Assembly (NCBI GenBank): GCA_004335635.1
Contig: QAXH01002769.1
Location: 1 to 18,334, forward strand
DNA length: 18,334 nt
Source of the DNA: Chloromonas sp. AAM2
Taxonomy: Eukaryota > Chlorophyta > Chlorophyceae > Chlamydomonadales > Chlamydomonadaceae
Direction: 5' to 3'
Program-made: the position numbers and the translations under genes
The notes under the pieces: generated by a model
The model's input: only the letters and a program-made list of their open reading frames with translations
What the model was told of the DNA's origin: nothing
Databases searched by the model: none
Shown here: positions 10,023-18,334 of the stretch, piece after piece
How the letters are laid out: every line of letters begins with the position of its first letter
Position numbering within the stretch: the stretch's first letter is position 1

Positions 10023-10190
10023 AGTGACACCTGAGCAAGCAGCACAGGGAAGGCCTGTATATGTCTGCTTTGTTGCAGCCGCTGTTGGTTGCTGACATTC
10101 TTCAGTTCTCCCCGATGCATGCAATTGTTGCGAAGCGCGCAGCTGGCAGCACACAAGTGACACTTGAGCAAGCAGCGCATGGGGAAGCAG
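10023..10190 (+). repeat. Direct repeat ACAAGTGACAC-TGAGCAAGCAGC
   Basis: ACAAGTGACACCTGAGCAAG near 10019 recurs as ACAAGTGACACTTGAGCAAG near 10153, each followed by CAGC and a GGGAAG stretch. The copies are about 132 bases apart, and the second lies just before a copy of the dispersed repeat. Confidence 0.7.
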
Positions 10191-10211
10191 CAGCAGCTGA
10201 TTTCATCTTAC

Positions 10212-10295
10212 AAGGAGGCAGTGCACACCATGCATCTGGGCACCAAAATCCCTTGTCCCTCCTCAGAAACACGGAAGGGACACTGCACACATTGT
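10212..10295 (+). mobile_element. Dispersed repeat, partial copy
   Basis: It contains ACAAGGAGGCAGTGCACACC, then GCACCAAAATCCCTTGTCCC and ACGGAAGGGACACTGCAC. The same blocks occur in a different order at 11253-11360 (GCACCAAAACTTTTTGTCGC, ACGGAAGGGACACTGCAC, then GGAGGGAGTGCACACCATG), which suggests tandemly arranged or rearranged copies of one element. Confidence 0.65.
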
Positions 10296-10421
10296 CGTCT
10301 CTGCACTGCAGAGTGCAGCATTGTGTATTAGTGTCAGATAGCTTGTGCAACCGCTACGCCCAGTCATTCGTTGGGGCTGAACCATAGGGTAGGCTCTTTC
10401 ACAAGGCACGAAGCCTACAAA

Positions 10422-10475
10422 GCATTACAAAAACCACCTAGCTTCACAAGGAGAGAGTGCACACCAGGAAGCACG
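10422..10475 (+). mobile_element. Dispersed repeat, 5' half of a split copy
   Basis: ACAAGGAGAGAGTGCACACC and GGAAGCACG match the family, but the match stops after AGCACG. The expected continuation (TCCAACGCAAACATCAACT) appears at about 10955, about 480 bases further on. Confidence 0.6.
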
Positions 10476-10660
10476 TTTTTGTTTCTGTTAATGCATTGTA
10501 ATGCTTACAGAGAGCGGAAAGACTTCTTCCGCTCGACTTCTTCTGTTCAACTTGTAGGCAACGCACACTCAAAAAGACACCTACTGACTCACTCACTCTC
10601 AGTGCCACAGCTGCTGTTGCCATCACCGTCGTTGTGCCTGCCTGCACACAGTCTGCCCCG

Positions 10661-10834
10661 CTATTTTGCAGGCAGGTCGCCCTGCGCCTGGGATAGCACC
10701 CTCTCTTGCACCACCTGGGCAGCACGCAAGTCCACATACTTGAAAAGCAATTCTAGCTTGGCCAAAAAGTCACCTTTGGCAGAGACAAGGGACAACGAGG
10801 CACGCGAGCCAGGCTGCTGGGAACTGCATAGGAG
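10661..10834 (-). pseudogene. Orphan terminal-exon-like coding fragment
   Basis: On the minus strand a possible acceptor (CTTGTCAG) is followed by 57 open codons and a TAG stop at 10661-10663. The peptide includes ASLSLVSAKGDFLAKLELLF and then KYVDLRAAQVVQERVLSQAQ. It looks like genuine helical protein sequence and contrasts with the surrounding noise. No ATG is present and no partner exons were found upstream (to the right). It lies inside the segment separating the two halves of a dispersed-repeat copy. It may be the last exon of an unmodelled gene or a captured gene fragment; I do not recognise the family. Confidence 0.3.
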
Positions 10835-10954
10835 CTGACAAGAATTCCCTAGTTAGCACAAGAGTCAGGCTCACAGGCTGTAATTGCTACAGCAACCCGG
10901 ACCCTGAGCCTGCTCATTACAAGGACAGAGTACCATACAGCACAGTCCAAGACA

Positions 10955-11010
10955 GTCCAACGCAAACATCAACTGTTTTTGCGGACGAGCAGAGAGCGAC
11001 GGTGTCAATA
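10955..11010 (+). mobile_element. Dispersed repeat, 3' half of a split copy (internally deleted)
   Basis: GTCCAACGCAAACATCAACT followed by TTTTGCG, and then GACGGTGTCAA, align with the family at 11360-11450 but lack the intervening bases. Confidence 0.5.
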
Positions 11011-11069
11011 TATGGCCACGGATTTGACAGGTCACAAGCGTTACTCTCACTCTGACGAGACTATGACTA

Positions 11070-11095
11070 GTGTCGCGCCACTCACGGCGCGACAC
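11070..11095. repeat. Perfect 10-bp inverted repeat (hairpin), 6-base loop
   Basis: GTGTCGCGCC, loop ACTCAC, GGCGCGACAC. This is a strong GC-rich stem. It has no T-run, so it is not a bacterial-style terminator. The role is unknown; it lies within repeat-derived intergenic DNA. Confidence 0.85.
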
Positions 11096-11252
11096 ATCCT
11101 GGAATGTTCCACTGACGTGTCCTGCCCGTCTTGTTTGCCTTCCTGCTCTGGCTCAGCTGCTCTGACTCACTTTGGTGTGCTGTTTGATCAAGCCGTTGCC
11201 TTCATGCAGATGGGTTCATATCAGTATAGGATATACTGCTATATGATATACG

Positions 11253-11500
11253 CGCACCAAAACTTTTTGTCGCTCCTCTGCAATACGGAAGGGACACTGC
11301 ACCTTACAAAAAACATCTTACAAAAAAGCATTATCGGCTACAAGGAGGGAGTGCACACCATGCAGCACGCCCAACGCAAATATCAACTACTTGCGCAAAT
11401 TGCAAGAATTTCTCCTAGTAAAGGGGAATCTGACCGTGTCAGCAAGGGGAGGGGAGGCCCTTGTGGCCATCACCCCACAGAACACCTTCCGAAAGCATCA
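11253..11500 (+). mobile_element. Dispersed repeat, longest copy
   Basis: This is the most complete copy on the plus strand. It runs from GCACCAAAACTTTTTGTCGC through ACGGAAGGGACACTGCAC, two TTACAAAAAA blocks and GGAGGGAGTGCACACCATG to AGAACACCTTCCGAAAGCAT. Its right 165 bases match the inverted copy at 4045-4222. An open frame crosses it but carries no recognisable transposase, reverse transcriptase or capsid motif. Confidence 0.7.
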
Positions 11501-12207
11501 TGAGAGAGACTTGAATGTCTTCAGTACAGACACACAGCCATGAGACAGAGCATGTACACGGGCCTGCGACGCACTAGCATGCGATCATCAGAGCCAATGC
11601 AAAGGGGGCTTAATACCAGTCGCAAGAATATCTCCAGAAGGATACTTGTGTCTTGCCATGTGGCAGGCCTACGCATGTCGACATGTATCATGTCCACAAA
11701 ATGTAACAAATGGGACTGCGAAATGGTTCATAGTACTGTGCGACTGAACTAAGCAGAAGCGAGGAGGTCTGGTAGTACAGACCTGTGCAGATAGGGACAT
11801 CGAAGTTGCGCTGTGGGCAGCACTGACAGGCTCGCTGGTAAGTTGGGTAACCTTTGCTGTTGCGTTCACGCTTATATATTGGAAGGCTAAGATAATGTGT
11901 ATTATCTCACATTCATTGTGCTGCGGGCACCCTTTCTTCAAGGGCACAATCATAGGTGAGCAACGACAACGAATCGCATGTCAGTAGATCAGGGAGCAGA
12001 GGGCGCGCAAAGGTCCGCATGTGAGTCCACAGACAGAGCGCACAAGGCAGGTCTTCTAAGGGAAGGACCATTGGGGATTCACTTAAACGAACGCTTCAAG
12101 GATTATCCTCGATCGCCCTCGAAGACCTCTGCATGTCTGAGCAGTAAACTGAACTGAGATCACCAGTAACCAATGGTACTGCAAGGGGCGTGGTGTTGGT
12201 GACAGCT
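11501..12207. other. Intergenic stretch with nothing recognised
   Basis: Only short open frames without family motifs occur here. The right part lies upstream of the channel gene and may contain its promoter, but I can point to no specific element. Confidence 0.5.
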
Positions 12208-12252
12208 TGACGGATACAAAACTCCACCAATGACGGATACAGAACTCCACAA
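12208..12252 (+). repeat. 23-bp direct repeat, two copies
   Basis: TGACGGATACAAAACTCCAC at 12208 recurs as TGACGGATACAGAACTCCAC at 12231. It lies about 370 bases upstream of the proposed start of the channel gene, so a paired regulatory site is possible. Confidence 0.8.
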
Positions 12253-12619
12253 CCACATGGGAGGGACGGCCATGGAGCGCCATCACACTATTGGGTAACC
12301 ACCTCCAGTTTCGCTCGCAAAACTATTTGCATTGCAGCATCCGGCGATGCGACTCCGCGCAGTGGTTGCCAGGTGCATGCTTGCTACCTCTCACTCTCTC
12401 TCTCGGGAGGCAGTAAAGCTCAATCAGCCAGGGTTCTGAAACAGCAGGGTTCGCAAACCCATTGGTACGGCCGTGCAGAGTGACACACGCATCCGCGGTT
12501 GCAGCATTGACATTTTGAATTGTGGTACTGAGGCGCCGGCGCTCGGCTGAGAAGTTCCACATCAACTTCACAGAGGAGGTTGCATCTGTGTCCTGGACAG
12601 GACTCCGCAAGGGAGGAGC

Positions 12620-15600
12620 ATGCACAGAGGCGTGCAGGCGATTAGGTGAGGTGTTGATGCGCTCGTGACACATGACAGTGCACTTGCAGTGTTGCTGAGC
12701 ATGACACGTCTGCAGCCCTGGCATGTCTGCATGTCATGTATGGTTTCTTCCTTCACAAGGTTGCTGAATCCTACGCCGTTCTTGTATGCATGGTGCACCT
12801 GATGACTCTAATGTTCTGGCAGGTTTGCAAGGAGCCAGACCCTGATCAAGGCGAAGACACATGTGGACGTGTTCAGAGGTCAGGCCAGCCTACCCCTTCA
12901 CGTCAGCAGGCACAGCACAGCGAGCAATCGCAGCAGCTGCATCACGCTTGCCAGCTACAATCCGTTCAAGCTTGCAGCACGTCAAAAGAGACGAAGCAAG
13001 TCAGGCAGCAAGCAGCCAAGTGGCAATCCTGGCGTCAGGGTTGTGAAGGAGACATGGGGGAAGCTTCTGTACAAATGTAGGTGCCTTTCTTGGCAGCATC
13101 CAGGGGTCTTTTGTCCATTAGGCTCTACACCTGCTGCACGCCCATGTGCTGTGGTGCATGCCATAGTGCCGCCTTTGAACACACACTGCCTCTGTGCTTG
13201 ATTGGCTAACCCTTGCCATCTCATCTCTGTTTAGCCCAAACCCACATTTTCCGTTAGCCCTATGGACGCCGTTGCTGCACACGTTTCTGCCGCATGCTCG
13301 CATGTTGCACACATGGACAACTCATGCTGCCCGCAATGCCAGCCATCCCCTGTGAATGAGTGAGTGAGCGCCTCTCGACATCTGTAGTGTACAACAAGTC
13401 GAACAGAAGATGGCTCAAGCATTGCAAAGGACGGGTCCCCCTCATCGTTTGGATTGTAACCACTTTTCACAGACTACAACTGGCGTCAGGACACGAGCAG
13501 CGACCTGCAGCTGGTCATGCTGGCGTTTGCATGTCTGATTCTGGGCAATTCACTGCTACGTTCGCTGCTGGTCAATGCTCGAGCCCCCAACTCCCTACCT
13601 GACTACTGGTCAGACATGTACGAGGTACGGACCAGCCAGCTCAGAAGCAGGCCCAGAATTTAGAGGGTCGTATTGCCAGCTGCAAGTGTTAGCAATTGTT
13701 TGCAAATCCACATGCGGAATGCACAAGGTGTCAGCCAGCCCACATGCCTGACATGTACTCCAGGAGCTGCTTTCTTGAGGCCCTCCTTTGACAGTCAGTT
13801 GCCCCAGTGTTGTGCAACGAATATGTATTGCCGAGTTGAGTGTTTGGTCTTGAGTTGGCCCCTGTCAGGGCTGTGTCCACCTGTCCCACTTGACCCCTGC
13901 AGGTGATCATCCTGTCGTTTGGCCAGGAGTTCCCTGACATAGACACCGCGGGCATCCCCCGCCAGGTGTTCAGTGTGGGGGTGGCGGGCATTGGCCTGTG
14001 CTTCCTGGCGCTGGTGCTGGCGCTGGTGGAGCAGGTGGTGCTGGTGAGTGGGAATCAGGGGCAGTCAGAAAGTTCTTTATACAGCGGGATGCGGTGCAGA
14101 GGGTTTGAGGCACAGGGGTTGCGCAGTACAGAGGAAGCATGCAGGGCAGGGGCTTCAGGTGGCCATGGTTACATGGCTGATCCACGCAGCCTCTGCAGGA
14201 TGCAGACGTTTGAGCAGGGGAGGGCGGTTGCTGATGTGGCAGCGCTCCTGGCATCTCATGCACCTAGCACACCTGCGGCGCTTGCTAGCCACGGACAGAT
14301 CAAGCCACGTGCATCCTTTGCCATGCATCTACAGGAAACCATTGAACAGAACGTGCGCCAGGGCAGCCAGGTGTACGAGACTGGTCACGTGCTGGTGCTG
14401 GGCTGGTGCTACAGCCAGCGGGATCTGGAGGTTGTGTGGAAGTCGCTGGAACAGCTATGCCACGCACACCGCAATGACGGGGGCATTACGGTGGTGGTGC
14501 TTACGCAGAGGCAAAAGCTGGAGATGGAGTCGCTGTTCAGGTGAGGGTCATGAACAGGATTGCCCTGGAGGCAACTTTGGATGTTGGTTAACGTAAGGCC
14601 AGCGGTACTGCTGTTCAAGTAAGGCCAGGATGCACAACGCTATAAGAAAGGGGTGAAATGCTTGGATGGTTAGCGTTTGGTGTCTTGTCTTGCACGTGCC
14701 ATTTCTGTACAGTCGTAGGCCCACCTGCAGTCGGTCTGATGTTCGGCAAACCCGTGATGAGGCAAGGCCCGCGTGCATAGCTCTGGAACCCCAAAGGCTG
14801 GGACGGTTAGGATGCCATGGCTTCTCCGTGCACGGGGCCCTCACTGCCATGTGATGGCCATGCGTCATGTGTGGTCTTGGGTGTGTATGTGTGTGGCCCT
14901 GAAGTGTGGCCTGGCAAGAAACGCCATGTATTTTTTGTACTGTGTCATGTGTCGTGTGGGCATGGGTATGGGTACGGTGTCATGTGGGTCACGTGGTGTC
15001 ATTATCAAGAGGGGTCGGCTGCAAGATGGGGTTGGTCGTCTAGTCCCTGTTCAAACTGCCTCATTGAAAAGTTTTGGACACTTTTTCAACACACACGCTG
15101 TGTTGCATGTATCCTCACAGGCGAGCCATCCCCGAGGAAAAGCGCTTCGGCACACGCTTCGTCTTCCGGCAGGGCAATCCTCTGGTTGTAGAGGCAAGTT
15201 CGTATTGCTGGCTGAGGTTGCATTTGCTACAGTTTGCCCAAAGCCATTACCATGGCTCGAAACACAGCTTGCCTGCGCCATGTATGGTTGGTACGCTCAA
15301 AGCCATCACGAAACAAGCAACACCAGCATACTCCATGTGTGGAGTCATACCGAGTTACCTAAAATCGCCTGAAAACGTGGCATCAGCACCAGCTCCATCT
15401 AAAACAGTGACACGTTAACTGAAGTTGAAATGCGGGCTGTAACTGCAATCTGGCATTGTGCGGCCCCAGGAGCAAAGGCATGACTCCCTGCTGAGAGGAC
15501 ATGTGTGTCCTTCGGCTCAGTCGCTGCTGCATGTTGGTTGCCTGTCTGTGTGCTCACAGGACCTTGACATGGTCGCTGCCCAGGACGCCCAGTCCATCAT

Positions 15601-17952
15601 GGTGGTGTCAGACCAGTCGCGCTGCCCGGAGGAGGCGGATGCGCAGTCACTCAGGTGAAAGGAGACAAAGGTAGAGGGAGTACTGGGAAAGCAGATAAAG
15701 GTGGGAAAGGAGATGAAGGTGAGTACTGGCTGGACTGGGAGTACTGGCTGGACTGGGAAAGGAGATAAAGATGAGTACTGGCGGGACTGGAGTGACTCAG
15801 CCTCGCGCCACAAGCCTTCTAGGGTAAGCAAGGAGTGACTCAGCCTCGCACCACAAGCCTTCTAGGGTAAACAAAGGGTGACTCAGCCCCTCACCACAAG
15901 CCTTCCAGGGTAAGCAAGCAGGCGTGTGAGGAGAAGGAGCCGTCGCACAGGCATGAAGCTACTTGGAACAGATTTGGGTAATGGCAAGGGGTTCTCACGG
16001 CCAAACAGCTACTTGAGTGAGATCAGCCTGTACCTCCATTCCCATTTGCAATGGTGTGTGGTGGTGGATGCGAAAATGAACCACGCCTGTTTTTCCGCAC
16101 CGCTTGCCCCTCGCACCTGCCACCTCACGTCCTGGTTGGTAAAGTGAACCACGTCCGTTTTCTCACACCCACGTGCACCTCTCAGGTGTGCCATCCTCTT
16201 GGACGAGCTTACCTTTTGCAAGGCCAACATGCGCTGTGCCCAACAGGCCACTTCACAGGACCAGTCAGCATCTTCATCCACCTTCATGCCCACCGTCTCA
16301 TGGCCTTTCCATGCCATGGCGGGTTCCGCTTCATCACAACAGATACCCATGCTCACATCAACACCACCCACAACTGTATCCACTTCTGAGCCAGCCGCAG
16401 CACTCCCACCACCCAGCCAGCCGGAGCCGACTATTCTGCCTGCTGCAGCTGCTCCAGCGCCTGCTGCAGCACCAGCCGCTGCTGATGCTTTACCAGCTGA
16501 GTCGTCCGATGCAGATACGTCTGGTCGGACGCAACGATCGCCCGGTCGATCTGCATGGCAGGTGGTTGCCGTGCCTCCGCCCCCTGATCCAGACATGCCA
16601 GAAGCAGCCGACAACATGGGGTTGGAGCAATACGGCGATCCGCTTGCGTCCATGCAGTACGATTTCGATGATGAGCCGCCACCACTGCCGCCCCGTCCCA
16701 TGCTCTCGCTCCCACCTGTCATGCAGCTACCGCAGGCAGGCTCCATAACCCCATTCACAGGGCTGACGCCCCACCAACTGCCCTCCTCCACAATCAACAG
16801 CCTGGACCCCAGCCTGCACGTGCTTCCTTCAAGGCCCTCTATCCTGTCCAACTCCCCGGGGACCCCATACAGCTCCATCCTTGCCTACATGACCGCTATG
16901 CCACCGGAACTACTCACAGTCGAGGTCAAGTCGCCACTGAATTTCCAAGCAACATCATCAGGTGACAGCACACAGTCGGCAGATGCATCAACCAGCCCGG
17001 GCCCAACCGATTCTTCAGACGCGAGCATAGCAGCGTCTATTGCTGGCATGGACCCTATGGTCGCATGGCGGGCCAGTGATGCAACTCCTGAACCAAGCAG
17101 GGAAGCAGGAACAGCAGCACCTTCACCGTCTGCACCAAACGGCACGGATGCTGTGCCGTCAAACGGTGCAAACGGTACCAGCTCGAATCCGATCGACGAC
17201 AGTCTTGCCAATGTGTTTGCGGCAGGCCGGGCGACGAACGGGAGCAATGGCGCGGGTGGTTTGCAGGACGGTGCAGCGTCCAGCATTGGCACGAATCTGG
17301 GTGAGGTCTTGTCATCAATGGAGGCCACCCAGCCAGCCAGCGGAGATGCAGCAGACATGCAGTTGGCTGTTCGCACCGCCCTCAATTCAATCGTATCGCT
17401 GCGGCAATCCGAGTCTGATAACCCCCTGTCTACCTTAGATGGTGGCTTAGCCAAGCAGCCCATGCAAAAGCAAAAGAATGGGTCGTTGCAAGCACCAGGG
17501 CGCACCCAGTCGCATGCCAGTATGAATGGCTATAGCAACGGCAACGGCAACGGCAATGGAAACGGCAATGGAAGCAGTAACGGCAATGGAAACGGTCGCT
17601 ACAGCCCGGCAACAAGCAATTCCTCCGCACCAGGCCAGAACGGCAACGGCAATGGCAACGGCAATGGCAATGGCAACGGCCAGGCCTCAGCTACCACTGA
17701 TCAGGGTGCGGCACAGGGACAGCCGGCATCAGCAGGCGGGAACGTGTCTGTGGCAACAGCACAGGACCAGCAGCAGCAGCAGCAGCAGCAGAACGGACCA
17801 TCGTCCCCATTCGGGCTTGCACCGCCCTCACCAGAAAAGGCGTTGACCTTTCGCGGCGGCGAGTCGATCAATAACATGCCCATGACCTCCCGGCGCATCT
17901 CAGGCCACGTGATCGTGGAAATGAAAACATCCAATGCCGTTCCACTGCTCAA
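12620..17952 (+). CDS. CASTOR/POLLUX (DMI1/PEC)-like ion channel with huge low-complexity insertion; 3' end outside window
   Basis: Predicted ligand-regulated cation channel. In plants this family sits in the nuclear envelope (CASTOR, POLLUX/DMI1) or the plastid envelope (PEC1/2). Exons: 12620-12645, 12823-13076, 13473-13624, 13903-14043, 14335-14540, 15121-15193, 15560-15654 and 16186-17952; about 904 residues so far. Membrane helices fall at about 105-126 (LQLVMLAFACLILG) and 165-191 (QVFSVGVAGIGLCFLALVL). ETIEQN leads into GHVLVLGW, the first strand of the RCK-type domain, followed by GGITVVVL and RQKLEME, FRQGNPLVVEDLDMVAAQ, SIMVVSD and DAQSLRCAILLDEL, in the family's order. Residues about 337-884 are Ser/Pro/Ala/Asn/Gly/Gln-rich, with Asn-Gly repeats and eight Gln. 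Then GHVIVEMKTSNAVPLL resumes the RCK fold. The intron at 15194 uses a GC donor. The first exon (ATG at 12620, eight codons) is the weakest call; the 12823 exon has no ATG, so something upstream is required. Confidence 0.82.
15658..15790 (+). repeat. Nested minisatellite in a channel intron
   Basis: Imperfect repeats of GGGAAAGGAGATAAAGGTG and GAGTACTGGCTGGACTGG are interleaved at the 5' end of the intron at 15655-16185. Confidence 0.85.
15792..15920 (+). repeat. 43-bp tandem repeat, three copies
   Basis: Units start at 15792, 15835 and 15878 with GTGACTCAGCC, continue through CCACAAGCCTTCTAGGGTAA and end in CAAG. Each copy carries a GGGTAARCA sequence resembling a 5' splice site. The array is within the channel intron 15655-16185. 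Confidence 0.92.
17537..17680 (+). repeat. Coding AAYGGN repeats (Asn-Gly tracts)
   Basis: Two runs of AACGGC/AATGGA hexamers encode Asn-Gly dipeptides, separated by a Ser/Ala-rich spacer. The synonymous mix of AAC and AAT suggests the tract has been kept at the protein level for some time. It is in frame within channel exon 16186-17952. Confidence 0.9.
17768..17791 (+). repeat. Coding (CAG)8, polyglutamine
   Basis: Eight uninterrupted CAG codons in the channel exon encode Gln x8. A pure tract like this is expected to vary in length between individuals. Confidence 0.95.
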
Positions 17953-18334
17953 GTGAGTGACATAGTGACATGGGTGTGAGCGAGGCGTACAGTGGTCCTG
18001 TGGGAAAGTGGAAATTGAGAGAGAGGCAACGCATGCAGCGCCCTTGTGCTACTTGCGAGGCAGTCTGGGTCTGCTGCTACAACCAGTGTAACAGCACCAT
18101 CCCAGGTGCACAGCAGAATTTTTTGACACAGGCAAAGATAGACCACGTCGGTACCATGGGGCAAGGGATATTAGTAGACGCTGAAGCCAGAACTGTTTTG
18201 GTACCTCTTGAAGGGAATCCCTTGAGATCCCCTCTGCGTGCAGTATGTTGCAAAATGACTGGTACATGTTTGGGGGTTGCAGCGTTTCTGTACCTAGATT
18301 TCCACCCCAACCGTACCAACCGACCAACCAACTA
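17953..18334 (+). other. Start of a channel intron continuing past the window
   Basis: It begins with a strong donor (AA|GTGAGT). I see no exon encoding the expected remainder of the RCK domain before the right edge, so the next exon lies outside the window. Confidence 0.55.

Noticed and set aside
10979..11503. A 174-codon plus-strand open frame as a transposon protein
   Set aside because: It crosses two dispersed-repeat pieces and the hairpin. No reverse transcriptase, integrase, transposase or zinc-knuckle residues are visible.
12736..13080. A 115-codon frame starting at an ATG, overlapping the second channel exon
   Set aside because: It is out of frame with the frame that joins to the membrane-helix exon, and its Gln/His/Ser-rich content looks like a shifted reading of that exon.
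15150..15372. Extending the channel exon past 15193 in an alternative frame
   Set aside because: It would lose the NPLVVE-DLDM join that matches the family. The GC donor explains the data better.
16009..16878. A 289-codon minus-strand open frame rich in Gly/Ser
   Set aside because: It is the antisense shadow of the low-complexity channel exon and has no motif or splice context of its own.
16885..17505. A 206-codon minus-strand open frame
   Set aside because: It is the antisense of the same channel exon. The plus frame is tied to RCK motifs at both ends, so the plus strand is the coding one.

Overview
The window looks like nuclear DNA from a green alga or a related plant-lineage eukaryote. 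Its genes are split into many small exons with GT-AG introns of about 85-615 bases. Plant-type telomere repeats (TTTAGGG) occur inside an intron, simple repeats are frequent, and two of the three genes resemble plant or algal families. A trebouxiophyte-like alga would fit, but that is a guess. I see no bacterial operon, CRISPR array, rRNA or tRNA. All exon models are hand-built from splice motifs, reading-frame continuity and, for two genes, protein-family motifs.

Layout. (1) Positions 213-3346, minus strand: seven exons of an unrecognised, mostly coiled-coil protein whose 3' end lies beyond the left edge. Its introns are full of satellites, including telomere-like DNA and a long CA/TG tract. 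(2) 3347-6395: about 3 kb with no convincing gene, but with a pyrimidine-rich tract, one copy of a dispersed repeat and an exon-like stretch. (3) 6396-9659, minus strand: a complete eight-exon gene for a 464-residue patatin-like phospholipase of the YjjU type, with intact nucleophile-elbow and oxyanion motifs. (4) 9660-12619: a divergent intergenic region with a likely promoter next to the lipase, several degraded copies of the dispersed repeat, and an orphan coding fragment on the minus strand. (5) 12620-17952, plus strand, running off the right edge: eight exons of a CASTOR/POLLUX/DMI1-like (or plastid-envelope PEC-like) ion channel with two membrane helices and an RCK-type domain. One 1,767-base exon inserts about 550 low-complexity residues into the middle of the RCK domain.

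The three genes show no sign of acting in one pathway. The lipase and channel are divergently arranged but 3 kb apart, with mobile-repeat debris between them. I found no clear new multi-gene system. The most notable items are the giant disordered insertion in the channel, a GC-AG intron supported by gap-free protein alignment, and repeated use of simple repeats (TG, TCAC, telomeric CCCTAAA) immediately upstream of 3' splice sites.
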